DNA of 64,000 nt from Flavobacterium odoriferum. Lineage in GTDB: Bacteria > Bacteroidota > Bacteroidia > Flavobacteriales > Flavobacteriaceae. Under the pieces are notes generated by a model. The model did not search any database. It was not told the origin of the DNA and saw only the letters and a list, made by a program, of their open reading frames with translations. Positions 25,085-36,691 of the stretch are shown here, in pieces. Position numbers and translations under genes: made by a program. Each line of letters opens with the position of its first letter. Position 1 is the first letter of the stretch. The stretch lies in contig NZ_JAMKFA010000009.1 of assembly GCF_025499515.1 (NCBI RefSeq), forward strand, positions 1 through 64,000, in the 5' to 3' direction.

Positions 25085-27073
25085 TTATAATTTATCTTGT
25101 AATATTTTTATGTCATCTCGTAATTTGGCGGCTTGCATAAAGTCTAATTCTTTAGCGGCTTTTTCCATCATTTTACGTAAATCTCTGATTTTTTTCTCAA
25201 TTTCGGGTTTACTCAAGTATAAACTTTCTGGTTCTGCAGCTTTTAGTGCTTCTTTCTCAAAATAACCTGTTGAAACAGAATTTCCACTCAAAGCACTTCC
25301 TAAACTTTTATTTAATGCTTTTGGCTGTAAATTATTTTCAGTATTGTAACGTGTTTGTTTTTCTCTTCGGTATATAGTTTCATCAATAGTTTTTTGCATA
25401 GAAGCTGTAATTTTATCAGCATACATAATCGCTTTTCCATTCACATTACGTGCAGCACGACCTACAGTTTGCGTTAACGAACGATGACTACGCAAGAAAC
25501 CTTCTTTATCGGCATCTAAAATAGCAACTAAGGAAACTTCTGGTAAATCCAAACCTTCACGTAATAAATTAACACCAATTAGCACATCAAAAACACCTTT
25601 ACGTAAATCTTGCATGATTTCCACACGCTCCAAAGTATCTACATCCGAGTGAATATAGCGACAACGAATCGAAACTTTGGTCAAATATTTAGCTAATTCT
25701 TCAGCCATACGTTTGGTCAAAGTTGTTACCAAAACGCGTTCATCTGCTTCACATCGCAACTGAATTTCTTCTATTAAATCGTCAATTTGATTGGCACTTG
25801 GTCTAACTTCAATAATTGGGTCAAGCAACCCTGTTGGACGAATAACTTGTTCTACATAAACGCCCTCAGACTTTTGCAATTCGTAATCTGCAGGAGTTGC
25901 TGAAACATACACCACTTGGTTTTGCAGAGCTTCAAATTCTTCAAATTTCAAGGGGCGATTGTCCATTGCTGCGGGTAATCTAAAACCATATTCTACTAAG
26001 TTTTCTTTACGACTTCTATCGCCTCCATACATAGCATGAACTTGAGAAATGGTTACGTGACTTTCATCAACAACCATTAAAAAATCATCTGGAAAATAAT
26101 CCAATAGACAGAATGGTCTTGTTCCAGGTTCACGACCATCTAAATAACGCGAATAGTTTTCAATTCCTGAGCAATATCCTAATTCGCGAATCATTTCTAA
26201 ATCGAAATTGGTACGTTCTTCTAATCGTTTTGCTTCTAAATGTTTGCCAATTTCTTTGAAATAATCGACTTGTTTGACCAAATCTTGTTGGATAGCCCAA
26301 ATGGCGTTTTGCAAAACATCAGGTGAAGTCACAAACATATTCGCAGGATAAATTGTTAGTTTTTCATAACGTTCTAAAACCTTAGCAGTTCGTGCATCAA
26401 AGGCTTCAATTTCTTCAATTTCATCGCCAAAAAAGTGAATTCGGAATGGTTCATCACCATAACTTGGGAAGATTTCGACAATATCACCTTTGATTCTGAA
26501 ATTTCCGGGATTAAAATCGGCTTCGGTTCTTGAATATAAACTTTGCACTAATTGATGCAGTAGTTTAGTACGAGAAATTTCCTGACCTGTTTCTAAATTG
26601 ATTACGTTTTTTTGGAATTCAACTGGATTTCCAATTCCGTACAAACAAGAAACCGAGGAAATTACAATAATATCACGTCGGCCCGAAAGTAGGGCAGAAG
26701 TAGTACTTAATCGTAGTTTTTCTAACTCTTCATTAATTGATAAATCTTTTTCAATATAAGTTCCAGTAACGGGAATAAAAGCCTCTGGCTGATAATAATC
26801 GTAATATGAAACGAAATATTGCACCGAATTATTCGGAAAAAACTGCTTAAATTCGGAATATAATTGTGCTGCAAGTGTTTTGTTATGTGCTAAAACTAAA
26901 GTCGGTTTTTGTACTTCTTGTACCACATTTGCTACAGTAAATGTTTTTCCAGAACCTGTAACTCCTAATAAAGTTTGGTACTTTTCACCATTGATAATGC
27001 CTTTTGAAAGTTTTTCAATAGCTTGTGGTTGGTCACCGGTTGGTTTATAATCAGATACGACTTGGAATTTCAT
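25085..27073 (-). CDS. uvrB: Excinuclease ABC subunit B
   Basis: A 662-residue UvrB of normal length. Helicase motif I GVTGSGKTFT (37-46), the beta-hairpin region with YYDYYQPEAFIP, the central VVDESHVTISQ helicase motif II, LREGLDLPEV and QTVGRAARN in the second RecA fold, and a C-terminal UVR motif (about 625-660) that contacts UvrC are present. It verifies DNA damage in nucleotide excision repair. The -7 element TACTTTTG is at 27092-27099. Confidence 0.98.
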   Translation of the reverse strand: MKFQVVSDYKPTGDQPQAIEKLSKGIINGEKYQTLLGVTGSGKTFTVANVVQEVQKPTLVLAHNKTLAAQLYSEFKQFFPNNSVQYFVSYYDYYQPEAFIPVTGTYIEKDLSINEELEKLRLSTTSALLSGRRDIIVISSVSCLYGIGNPVEFQKNVINLETGQEISRTKLLHQLVQSLYSRTEADFNPGNFRIKGDIVEIFPSYGDEPFRIHFFGDEIEEIEAFDARTAKVLERYEKLTIYPANMFVTSPDVLQNAIWAIQQDLVKQVDYFKEIGKHLEAKRLEERTNFDLEMIRELGYCSGIENYSRYLDGREPGTRPFCLLDYFPDDFLMVVDESHVTISQVHAMYGGDRSRKENLVEYGFRLPAAMDNRPLKFEEFEALQNQVVYVSATPADYELQKSEGVYVEQVIRPTGLLDPIIEVRPSANQIDDLIEEIQLRCEADERVLVTTLTKRMAEELAKYLTKVSIRCRYIHSDVDTLERVEIMQDLRKGVFDVLIGVNLLREGLDLPEVSLVAILDADKEGFLRSHRSLTQTVGRAARNVNGKAIMYADKITASMQKTIDETIYRREKQTRYNTENNLQPKALNKSLGSALSGNSVSTGYFEKEALKAAEPESLYLSKPEIEKKIRDLRKMMEKAAKELDFMQAAKLRDDIKILQDKL

Positions 27074-27091
27074 TTAAAGCTTCTATTTTTA

Positions 27092-27099
27092 CAAAAGTA
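27092..27099 (-). promoter_or_regulatory. -7 promoter element before uvrB
   Basis: On the minus strand TACTTTTG fits TAnnTTTG and ends 18 bases before the uvrB ATG. The -33 element is not clear. It may give uvrB its own transcript, separate from the thiN/lipid A deacylase genes upstream. Confidence 0.4.
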
Positions 27100-27108
27100 C
27101 TATATATT

Positions 27109-28323
27109 TTAATGAATAATGTAAGTGTATCCCATACTAATTTCGCTATAATCGGCCTGACCCAAATTACTACAAATATAGGCTCCAATAGAAAAATTGT
27201 GTTTAGGGAAATTTTTAGTGTTTAATAGATAATATTTTAGCCCTAATTTGCCAGAAATGAAACGTTTAAACCAATAGTAATTATCTAATTCACTTGGTTT
27301 ATAGTTATCTGTTTCAGGAACATAAATTTCATTGTTTAATCTGTAATCAATTTTATAGAATGGCTTGTCTATATTAATTCCAATTTCTGCTTCAAAGGCA
27401 AAATGATTCATAAGAATTTCTCCATTTATGAATAATCCGTATGCAGATGAGTTGTAAAATGGATTTTTCTTTAAGTTTGGATAGTCTTCATTGACTAAAT
27501 ATTTTTCATCTTTGATATAGTCGTAATAATTTTCATAGAATTTATAAAATAAACCAATTCCAATTTTGTAGGTGTTTTTATAGATTTTTCCATAGGCAAA
27601 CGATGTTGAATAAACTTCTTTTCTCGAATTCTCTAATCGATATAATGATTGTTGACCAATTCCTGCTTTAAAATGATAAAATGATTTAGGTTTAGTATCT
27701 ATGTTATCGATTGAACTTGTAATTGTTTCGATTGGTTTTGAATTAAATTTAAAGTTTAAACCGATTGAAAATGTATTTAAGCCTTGATTAGGCCATTTAA
27801 CATGTCCATTTGAATGATGTGAATATCCTAAACTTGCCCTAGTATTAAAACTATTATTTGAGAAAAGCGAATAATATAAAAACATTCTGTATGCCCAAGT
27901 TATTTTTGTAGAGATAGCTTTGTTCTGCCAATTTTTTCCATCATCAAAATTTTTATCAAAATAAGAAGCGCCAATTGCTGAATTTAGATGTAATTTTTTG
28001 GTTTTTGAATTAAATAAAGGCACTTCTAAATATGGCATTACACTGTAAGAAGATCCAACAAATTCATTATTTCCATAATTACTATATTGAAAAAGTATTC
28101 CAGTTTCAGGATTTTGGAGTGATTGAACCCAAGCTTCTTCAGAAAAGTGTTTTTTTCCAACTGAAATACTAAGTGTTTGATTTGTTTTTAGTTCTGGAAA
28201 AAATTCATTGGCTGGAGATGTTTTTCCTAAAACGTATTCTGCATTAAATGTTGTTTGTGAAAATGATTTAGGTATAATCAAATAACATAATACAATTATA
28301 AAGAGTAATTTTTTAAAATTCAT
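27109..28323 (-). CDS. Acyloxyacyl hydrolase / PagL-like outer-membrane protein
   Basis: A 404-residue predicted outer-membrane beta-barrel with signal peptide ending SFSQ (residue 23). The segment GYSHHSNGHVKWPNQGLN (166-183) aligns with the PagL lipid A 3-O-deacylase active site, where His169 and Ser171 correspond to catalytic His126 and Ser128. The third PagL residue, Glu140, aligns with Asn183. Likely role: remodelling of lipid A acyl chains. It is about twice as long as PagL, with extra barrel strands. It follows thiN after 11 bases. Confidence 0.8.
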   Translation of the reverse strand: MNFKKLLFIIVLCYLIIPKSFSQTTFNAEYVLGKTSPANEFFPELKTNQTLSISVGKKHFSEEAWVQSLQNPETGILFQYSNYGNNEFVGSSYSVMPYLEVPLFNSKTKKLHLNSAIGASYFDKNFDDGKNWQNKAISTKITWAYRMFLYYSLFSNNSFNTRASLGYSHHSNGHVKWPNQGLNTFSIGLNFKFNSKPIETITSSIDNIDTKPKSFYHFKAGIGQQSLYRLENSRKEVYSTSFAYGKIYKNTYKIGIGLFYKFYENYYDYIKDEKYLVNEDYPNLKKNPFYNSSAYGLFINGEILMNHFAFEAEIGINIDKPFYKIDYRLNNEIYVPETDNYKPSELDNYYWFKRFISGKLGLKYYLLNTKNFPKHNFSIGAYICSNLGQADYSEISMGYTYIIH

Positions 28324-28334
28324 AGGCTAACTGT

Positions 28335-28997
28335 TTAATCCCAACATTCCATTAAGAGTAAATCGCCTTTTTCATGAACAATTGAAACAATTCCGTCTTC
28401 AGTGACATGATTGCTACTTCCAGTACGATATCCTATGGTAAGTTCTTCGTTATTAAGTGGATAAAATAAATTTTTTGTTGTAATTCCGCTTACTTTTCCA
28501 ATCGGAATTAATGATAATGTCGTATTTGCAATATACCATTTATCGTATTTATTAGGTAATAAAAATACTTTAGAGTGATCATCAATAATAACAATTTTTA
28601 GCTGATTGCGATAGGCTACAATGTTTGTAATATTTGTAATAGTATGATCAGCACGTTTTCCGGTTGCCCAAATTACGTTTACTGCCTTATGACCTTTATC
28701 AATCAAATAATCAAATGCTTTTTCTAAATCAGTTTTCTCTTGATTAGGTGTATGAACAATTTCTAACGGATATTGTTTTTCTAAGTAATATTCTGGATTG
28801 AAACCTCTATCGAAATCGCCCAATAAAACATCAACTTTAATGCCTAATTCTAACACGCGTTCAATTGCCGAATCTAAAACAATTACTAACGGCGACCATT
28901 CTAATAGTTGACCCATTAACTCTTCGCTACACGATGCACCGTTAGCAATAATTAATGCAGGTTCTTGGTCGTCGCGAACGATGTGGTGTGATGACAT
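28335..28997 (-). CDS. thiN: Thiamine pyrophosphokinase
   Basis: A 220-residue thiamine diphosphokinase. The N-terminal catalytic domain has IIANGASCS, VLDSA and LLGDFDR (about 58-64), followed by TPNQEKTDLEKAFDYLI and ATGKRADHTITNI. A small beta-rich thiamine-binding domain forms the C-terminus. It converts thiamine to thiamine diphosphate using ATP. It is transcribed ahead of the PagL-like gene without an obvious metabolic link. Confidence 0.92.
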   Translation of the reverse strand: MSSHHIVRDDQEPALIIANGASCSEELMGQLLEWSPLVIVLDSAIERVLELGIKVDVLLGDFDRGFNPEYYLEKQYPLEIVHTPNQEKTDLEKAFDYLIDKGHKAVNVIWATGKRADHTITNITNIVAYRNQLKIVIIDDHSKVFLLPNKYDKWYIANTTLSLIPIGKVSGITTKNLFYPLNNEELTIGYRTGSSNHVTEDGIVSIVHEKGDLLLMECWD

Positions 28998-29086
28998 TTT
29001 TAAGATTTAATGCCGTAAATATATCGTTTAAAAAAATTAAGTGCAAGAACAATGTCAAATTTGAATTTTTCAATTGAACTTAAAAA

Positions 29087-29917
29087 TTACTGAACCAAAT
29101 AATCAATTGCGTCAATTTCACCAAGGAAAAAGTAACCTAACGGAAAATCATCAGTACTAGTTTCATTGACAATATTTCCTCTTACAGTAGCTGGTGGAGT
29201 TGCAAATGGATTTCCAGAACCACTTCCAGCAATTGCAATTAGTTTATTCATGTAGTTGTAATAACCAATGGATATGCCTTGAACACTTAATCCTAGTGTT
29301 ATTCCAGGTTCTGTTTCACTGCTTCCATAAAATCCAAACATTACATTTCCTTGAAAAAACTCATCGCTCACAACACCAAATTCAGGGATTTGTTTGTTAG
29401 GGTTTTTAACGCCTAATAAATAATAATTATCTTCAGCTCCATTATCTTGATAAAAATATTTTATTTCAATTTCATCTTCACCTGTGATTCCTTGAACGGT
29501 TTCTTGAGTAATATTAATAATTTCTGGAGTTGCAAATAATTTACTCGATGCTCTATAAAATTGACTATCATACTGTATAGCTAAGGTGTAGGTTTCATCA
29601 ATTACTGGAACAAAATTCGTGCAAATATATTCGCCAGAATTTGGAACAGTTTCTAGAAAGTCAAATTCGGTTCCGCCACTGTTAATTACTTTTACAACAG
29701 CACCAGAAGCTGGTAAAATATCATTGGTATAAAAATCGTTTGTTAAACTTAATTTTATGGTTTGATTTTCACCTGAAGTGCCTTTTTGCCATTTTATAAT
29801 TGCATCAATTACTAATTTTGGTTCCGCATTATTCAAGTCAATATCTACTACTTTTTCGCAACTTGAAAAAAGAGTTATAAGTAATAAAAATGAGATATAT
29901 AAAGTTGTTTTTTTCAT
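29087..29917 (-). CDS. DUF4249 lipoprotein partner of TonB receptor
   Basis: A 276-residue lipoprotein (lipobox FSSC, Cys20) with the DUF4249 opening VVDIDLNNAEPKLVIDAIIK. Following regions are beta-rich (AVVKVINSGG, GEYIC, YTLAI). The ATG at 29917 starts four bases after the TonB-dependent receptor stop; a longer upstream frame is unlikely. DUF4249 proteins regularly accompany this receptor subtype and probably form a surface-exposed or periplasmic partner; the ligand is unknown. Confidence 0.88.
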   Translation of the reverse strand: MKKTTLYISFLLLITLFSSCEKVVDIDLNNAEPKLVIDAIIKWQKGTSGENQTIKLSLTNDFYTNDILPASGAVVKVINSGGTEFDFLETVPNSGEYICTNFVPVIDETYTLAIQYDSQFYRASSKLFATPEIINITQETVQGITGEDEIEIKYFYQDNGAEDNYYLLGVKNPNKQIPEFGVVSDEFFQGNVMFGFYGSSETEPGITLGLSVQGISIGYYNYMNKLIAIAGSGSGNPFATPPATVRGNIVNETSTDDFPLGYFFLGEIDAIDYLVQ

Positions 29918-29921
29918 TAGA

Positions 29922-32294
29922 TTAAAATTTAAAATTATAAGATACCGAAGGAACAATTCCGAAAATAGAAAGTTTTACAGCTTCGTTATTACCTGTTTCA
30001 GAATTTTGTCTAAAGCTGATGGAAGCCGCATTGTATCTACTGTACAAGTTGTAAATTCCAAAAACCCATTCACGTTTGTATTTGTGTTTTTCTTTGTGTT
30101 TTGGCGTCAAAGTTGCCGAAATATCCAAACGATGATAAGCTGGTAATCTATCTTCGTTTCGTGAATTATAACTTGGAATTGTTACACCTTGGAAAACGTA
30201 TTTTCCTGTTGGAAAGGTTACAGGTTGCCCCGTTTGTAAGGTAAAATTTGCACCAAAAGTCCATTTTTGATTCAATTTATAACTTCCAGTTACGGCTAAA
30301 TTGTGGGTCTTATCGTAAGCCGATCGGTACCAATCACCATTGTTAATTCCAATCTCTGTAGGAGTCCTTCCGGGTGTTTGTTGTTCTGAACGTGAAAGAG
30401 TATAGGCAACCCAACCATTGAAATCACCCGAGTTTTTTCGGAACAAAACTTCTAAACCATACGAACGCATTCTTCCGTTTAAAATAACTTGTTCGATTGC
30501 TTCATTCGCTATTAAGTCGGCTCCATCAATATAATCGATACGGTTTTTGACTTTTTTATAGTAACTCTCAACCTCCAGTGAATAATCTCCTTTTTGAAAA
30601 TTTCTAAAATAACCAATCGCGATTTGATCTGCAATTTGTGGTTTAATGTAATTATCGCTTGGCGTCCAAACGTCTAATGGCGTAGGCGAAGCAGTATTTG
30701 AAACCAATTGCATGTATTGTGTCATACGATTATAACTGGCTTTAACCGATTGATTATCATTTATTTCGTATGCAATTGTTAATCTTGGTTCAAAATTTGA
30801 ATAATCGGCAATGGTTTTGTTTTTTCCAAAATATTTTGTTGAAATTGGTGTTCCTTTTTCATAAATTTTTAATTCTTCGTCATACACAACTGCCTGATTA
30901 TTTGCGTAATAATTTATGGTAGAACTTCCTAATCTGTAAAAAGAACTGTAGCGAAATCCGTAAGAAACATTCAGTTTTTTTGAAAGCGTTTGTTCCATTT
31001 CAGCATAAATTCCAGTTTCAAGTGCAAACTTTTTATCCAATTGTTTATAATTGATAGAAGATTCATCATTCAATGGACTAATTGTTCCTGGATTTAAGTC
31101 GTAATAATTCAAATTGGTTCCAAAATTCAGTTTCATTTTATCCGAAAGATAGTATTTGAAATCATATTTGATGTTGTAATTTTTAATACCAGATTCCCAA
31201 GTAAATCCAATAAAATCTAAATCTAAGCCATAATAATAATCGCTATAAATTAAAGAAAGATTAGAAAAAAGTTTATCTGAAAATAAATGATTCCATCTCA
31301 AATTAATAGTTGAATTTCCATACGTATTCGTAAAAGATTCACTCAATGAAAAAATATCTCTTCCAAAATATCCAGATAAATAAAGATTGTTGTTGCTGTT
31401 GATTTTATAATTGATTTTTGTGTTCAAATCATAGAAATAAGCCACATTTTTATTGTCTGTAAATTTTAAAAATAAGTGAGCATAAGAACCTCTTCCAGCA
31501 ACAATAAACGAACTTTTATCTTTTATAATTGGACCTTCAGCTAATAACCTACTCGAAATTAGTCCAATTCCACCATTCATGCTGAATTTATTACTATTTC
31601 CATCTTTTTGATAAATATCTAATACAGAGGATGCTCTTCCGCCAAATCGGGAAGGAATTCCACCCTTGTATAGCGATAAATCTTTAATTGCATCTGGATT
31701 AAATACTGAAAACAATCCAAAAACGTGAGAAGTATTATACAATGTAGCCTCGTCTAAAAGTACTAAATTTTGATCGGCACCACCACCACGAACATTAAAT
31801 CCCGATTGTCCTTCACCAGCATTAGTAACACCAGGCAGAAATAAAAGCGATTTGATAATATCAACTTCGCCTAGTAAAACAGGCATTTGTTTAATGGTGT
31901 TAATTGACAATTTTGTAACGCTCATTTCGGGTTTTTTAATTTTAGTTTTATAGGTGTTCTCAACTAAAATCACTTCGTTTAATTCGGTAGTTGTTTCAAG
32001 AAGGCTGAAATTTTTCTTTGTACTTTGATTCAAATCTATTTTTTCGACCGCCGAACTATATCCTAAATAATCGGTTTGAACTGTGTAGGTTCCTTTTGGA
32101 ATTGTTAAGGAATAAAAACCATACTCATTGGTATAGGTTCCAACTTTTAATTCGCTAATATAAACAGAAACGCCAATTAAGGTTTCATTATTTTTCCCAT
32201 CAGAAATAACACCGCTTAGCGTTATTTTTTCTTGCGAATAGCTAAAAATGGTAAAAAATATAAAAATTGTAAAAAGTTTGAATTTTAAAATCAT
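29922..32294 (-). CDS. TonB-dependent receptor with CarboxypepD-like N-terminal domain
   Basis: A 790-residue outer-membrane receptor. The signal peptide ends near SYSQ (residue 21), followed by a carboxypeptidase-D-regulatory-like domain (about 25-105, LSGVISDGKNNETLIGVSV, read in part), the plug domain with the VRGGGADQNLVLLDEATLY landmark (read in part) and a beta-barrel ending in the aromatic PSVSYNFKF. It imports an unidentified ligand using TonB energy. It is the first gene of a two-gene operon with the DUF4249 lipoprotein. The ATG at 32294 is preferred over a TTG eight codons upstream. Confidence 0.94.
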   Translation of the reverse strand: MILKFKLFTIFIFFTIFSYSQEKITLSGVISDGKNNETLIGVSVYISELKVGTYTNEYGFYSLTIPKGTYTVQTDYLGYSSAVEKIDLNQSTKKNFSLLETTTELNEVILVENTYKTKIKKPEMSVTKLSINTIKQMPVLLGEVDIIKSLLFLPGVTNAGEGQSGFNVRGGGADQNLVLLDEATLYNTSHVFGLFSVFNPDAIKDLSLYKGGIPSRFGGRASSVLDIYQKDGNSNKFSMNGGIGLISSRLLAEGPIIKDKSSFIVAGRGSYAHLFLKFTDNKNVAYFYDLNTKINYKINSNNNLYLSGYFGRDIFSLSESFTNTYGNSTINLRWNHLFSDKLFSNLSLIYSDYYYGLDLDFIGFTWESGIKNYNIKYDFKYYLSDKMKLNFGTNLNYYDLNPGTISPLNDESSINYKQLDKKFALETGIYAEMEQTLSKKLNVSYGFRYSSFYRLGSSTINYYANNQAVVYDEELKIYEKGTPISTKYFGKNKTIADYSNFEPRLTIAYEINDNQSVKASYNRMTQYMQLVSNTASPTPLDVWTPSDNYIKPQIADQIAIGYFRNFQKGDYSLEVESYYKKVKNRIDYIDGADLIANEAIEQVILNGRMRSYGLEVLFRKNSGDFNGWVAYTLSRSEQQTPGRTPTEIGINNGDWYRSAYDKTHNLAVTGSYKLNQKWTFGANFTLQTGQPVTFPTGKYVFQGVTIPSYNSRNEDRLPAYHRLDISATLTPKHKEKHKYKREWVFGIYNLYSRYNAASISFRQNSETGNNEAVKLSIFGIVPSVSYNFKF

Positions 32295-32416
32295 TTCAGC
32301 ATAGTTTTTGTTATACAAATTTCAACATTAAATTTAGTTAAAGTTTAAAACAAATGTTAATTTGTGATTAAATACTGATAAAAATTTTAATTTTACTTTC
32401 TAAGAAAATAAACCCA

Positions 32417-33079
32417 ATGAATTTCAAAATCATTTTACTTATAGTTTGTTGTAGCGTTCAATGGAGTTGGGCACAAAAAGATACACCTTTTAAAACAACA
32501 AAGTTGAAATTAAATTGGGATGCACCTGACATAGTAGAGCCAACTTCTACTTCGCCAGGAATTGAGTACAAGAGTATTTTGGAAAAAGATGATTCTTATT
32601 TAAAACGGTATTCTGTTCTTAAAAAAGACAATCAAAAAACCAGTGTTTTAGAAAAAAAATCTGATTTTAAAAATCCTGGTGACGAATACAAAAACAAATT
32701 AAATAAAGAAATTGCTGAAGGAAGTAAAGTAGATGTTTTTTTTGGAAAATTTGTTGTTAATACACCAACCTTGATTATCAAAACTAGAGATCACATGGAT
32801 CCTGATGGTGATAAAGTTAGAGTTATTGTTGATGATGTTGTGGTGATTTTAGTAATTGAATTAGAAAGTTCTTTTAAAACACATACGGTTGATTTAAAAG
32901 AAGGCGATAATTTATTGGATATTTTAGCGTTAAATCAAGGATTATCAGGACCAAATACAGCAACGTTTGCTTTATATGATGGGAATAACAATTTGATTAC
33001 AACTAATGATTGGAACTTAAATACTGGTTTAGCTGCTAAGTTTTTAATCGAATATATCAAACCAATTGAAAAAAAATAA
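32417..33079 (+). CDS. Secreted protein of unknown function
   Basis: A 220-residue exported protein: signal peptide to about WSWAQ (residue 20), a polar, Lys/Asp-rich region (20-95) and a beta-rich C-terminal half (VDVFFGKFVVNTP, VRVIVDDVVVILVIELES, HTVDLKEGDNLLDILAL). The latter looks like a single beta-sandwich. I do not recognise the family. It is divergent from the TonB receptor gene, 122 bases apart, so a shared regulatory region is possible. Confidence 0.7.
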   Translation: MNFKIILLIVCCSVQWSWAQKDTPFKTTKLKLNWDAPDIVEPTSTSPGIEYKSILEKDDSYLKRYSVLKKDNQKTSVLEKKSDFKNPGDEYKNKLNKEIAEGSKVDVFFGKFVVNTPTLIIKTRDHMDPDGDKVRVIVDDVVVILVIELESSFKTHTVDLKEGDNLLDILALNQGLSGPNTATFALYDGNNNLITTNDWNLNTGLAAKFLIEYIKPIEKK

Positions 33080-33107
33080 AGCAACCATTTGGCTGCTTTA
33101 TTTTTTT
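33078..33107. terminator. Bidirectional terminator between convergent genes
   Basis: AAAGCA-CC pairs with GG-TGCTTT, with A-rich sequence on the left and seven T on the right. It can serve the secreted protein gene and icd. Confidence 0.75.
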
Positions 33108-33121
33108 ATATAAAATCTAAA

Positions 33122-35356
<2,235 letters not shown>

Positions 35357-35453
35357 TTATATTTGAATATAGTTTGTTAAATCTGCCAAATATAGGAATT
35401 TTGAAAGAAATAATTTATGATAAATGCTTAAATCTTGCATAAAATTCAACAAA

Positions 35454-35481
35454 AAAAGCCACAACATTGTTGTGGCTTTTT
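35454..35481 (-). terminator. Terminator of rplS
   Basis: AAAAGCCACAA pairs with TTGTGGCTTTT. On the minus strand it ends in a T-run. It lies 20 bases after the rplS stop and could also work on the plus strand. Confidence 0.85.
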
Positions 35482-35500
35482 ATACTTGAGAACGTACAAA

Positions 35501-35857
35501 TTAGTTTTTGTATCTTCTTTCTTTAATTTTTGCTTTTTTACCTGTAAGGTCTCTAAAGTAGTAGATACGAGCTCTACGAACTTTACCTCTTTGGTTCACT
35601 TCAACTTTTTGTAAAGCTGGTAAGTTTACTGGGAAGATACGCTCAACACCAACAGAACCTGACATTTTACGAATTGTAAAAGTTTCAGTTGCTCCAGTAC
35701 CTCTTCTTTGGATTACAACTCCTTTGAAGAACTGAGTTCTTGTTTTTTCACCCTCTTTAATTTCGTAGTATACAGTGATAGTATCACCAGCTCCGAAAGC
35801 AGGGAAATCTTTTTTTGTAACAAATTCGCTATTCACGAAATCAACTAAATTTGACAT
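35501..35857 (-). CDS. rplS: 50S ribosomal protein L19
   Basis: A 118-residue ribosomal protein with the L19 signatures FGAGDTITVYYEIKEGEKTR (35-56, in part), FKGVVIQRRG and RRARIYYFRDLTGKKAKIKER. The ATG at 35857 gives MSNLVDFVN; the longer frame is not family-like. It follows trmD on the same strand, the usual bacterial pairing, but with a 139-base gap containing a dispersed repeat. Confidence 0.97.
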   Translation of the reverse strand: MSNLVDFVNSEFVTKKDFPAFGAGDTITVYYEIKEGEKTRTQFFKGVVIQRRGTGATETFTIRKMSGSVGVERIFPVNLPALQKVEVNQRGKVRRARIYYFRDLTGKKAKIKERRYKN

Positions 35858-35949
35858 AGTCTTAATTATAAATGTTTGATTCAAAGCAACATACACGTCT
35901 ATCGCCAGAGGTTGATTCAAAGTGGGTGCAAAATTAAGAAAATAAATTT

Positions 35950-35973
35950 ATAATTAACAATTTATAATTGATA
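35950..35973. repeat. 24-bp dispersed AT-rich repeat, copy 2
   Basis: Identical over 24 bases to 165-188 in the 23S-5S spacer. This copy sits between trmD and rplS. Confidence 0.6.
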
Positions 35974-35996
35974 AATTTTATTAATAATGCTGTTTT

Positions 35997-36674
35997 TTAT
36001 TCTTCCAACAAATCTGGTCTTCTGTTTTTTGTATGTTCGTACGCCATATCTTCTCGCCATTTTTCGATTTTGGCGAAATTCCCACTTAATAAAACTTCTG
36101 GAACTTTTAATCCGTTGTAGTCGGCTGGTCTAGTGTAAATAGGAGGTGATAGCAAGTTATCTTGAAAGCTATCGGTCAATGCCGAAGTTTCGTCACTTAA
36201 AACACCCGGAATCAATCGGATAATGGCATCGCAAAACACAATAGCACCAATTTCGCCACCGCTCAATACATAATCACCAATTGAAATTTCGCGTGTAATG
36301 TGCATATCTCGAACTCTTTGGTCCACACCTTTATAATGACCGCACAAAATCAATATATTTTCATACATCGAAATTGAATTTGCCATTTTTTGATTCAAGG
36401 TTTCCCCATCCGGAGTCATATAAATGATTTCGTCGTAAGTTCTTTCGTTTTTTAGTTTCGAAATACAGGCGTCAATGGGTTGTACAGACATCACCATTCC
36501 AGCTCCACCACCAAACTGATAATCGTCGACACTTCTTTGTTTGTTTGTAGTGTAGTCTCTTAAATTGTGAAAATGAACTTCCACCAAACCTTTTTCAATG
36601 GCACGTTTCATAATGGAAGCCTCAAATGGACTTCGCATTAATTCGGGTAAAACTGTAATAATATCAATTCGCAT
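35997..36674 (-). CDS. trmD: tRNA (guanine37-N1)-methyltransferase
   Basis: A 225-residue SPOUT-class methyltransferase making m1G37 in t[16 protein letters not shown] opens the protein. The deep-knot SAM site is seen in [13 protein letters not shown] and [16 protein letters not shown], and [15 protein letters not shown] is also typical. A TATCTTTG -7-like element lies only four bases before the start codon. The previous gene (a methyltransferase) ends 17 bases upstream. Confidence 0.97.
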   Translation of the reverse strand: MRIDIITVLPELMRSPFEASIMKRAIEKGLVEVHFHNLRDYTTNKQRSVDDYQFGGGAGMVMSVQPIDACISKLKNERTYDEIIYMTPDGETLNQKMANSISMYENILILCGHYKGVDQRVRDMHITREISIGDYVLSGGEIGAIVFCDAIIRLIPGVLSDETSALTDSFQDNLLSPPIYTRPADYNGLKVPEVLLSGNFAKIEKWREDMAYEHTKNRRPDLLEE

Positions 36675-36678
36675 GGTG

Positions 36679-36686
36679 CAAAGATA
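36679..36686 (-). promoter_or_regulatory. -7-like element abutting the trmD start
   Basis: TATCTTTG on the minus strand matches the Bacteroidota -7 consensus and ends four bases before the trmD ATG. Use would give a leaderless mRNA. No -33 TTG is evident. Confidence 0.3.
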
Positions 36687-36691
36687 GTAGA

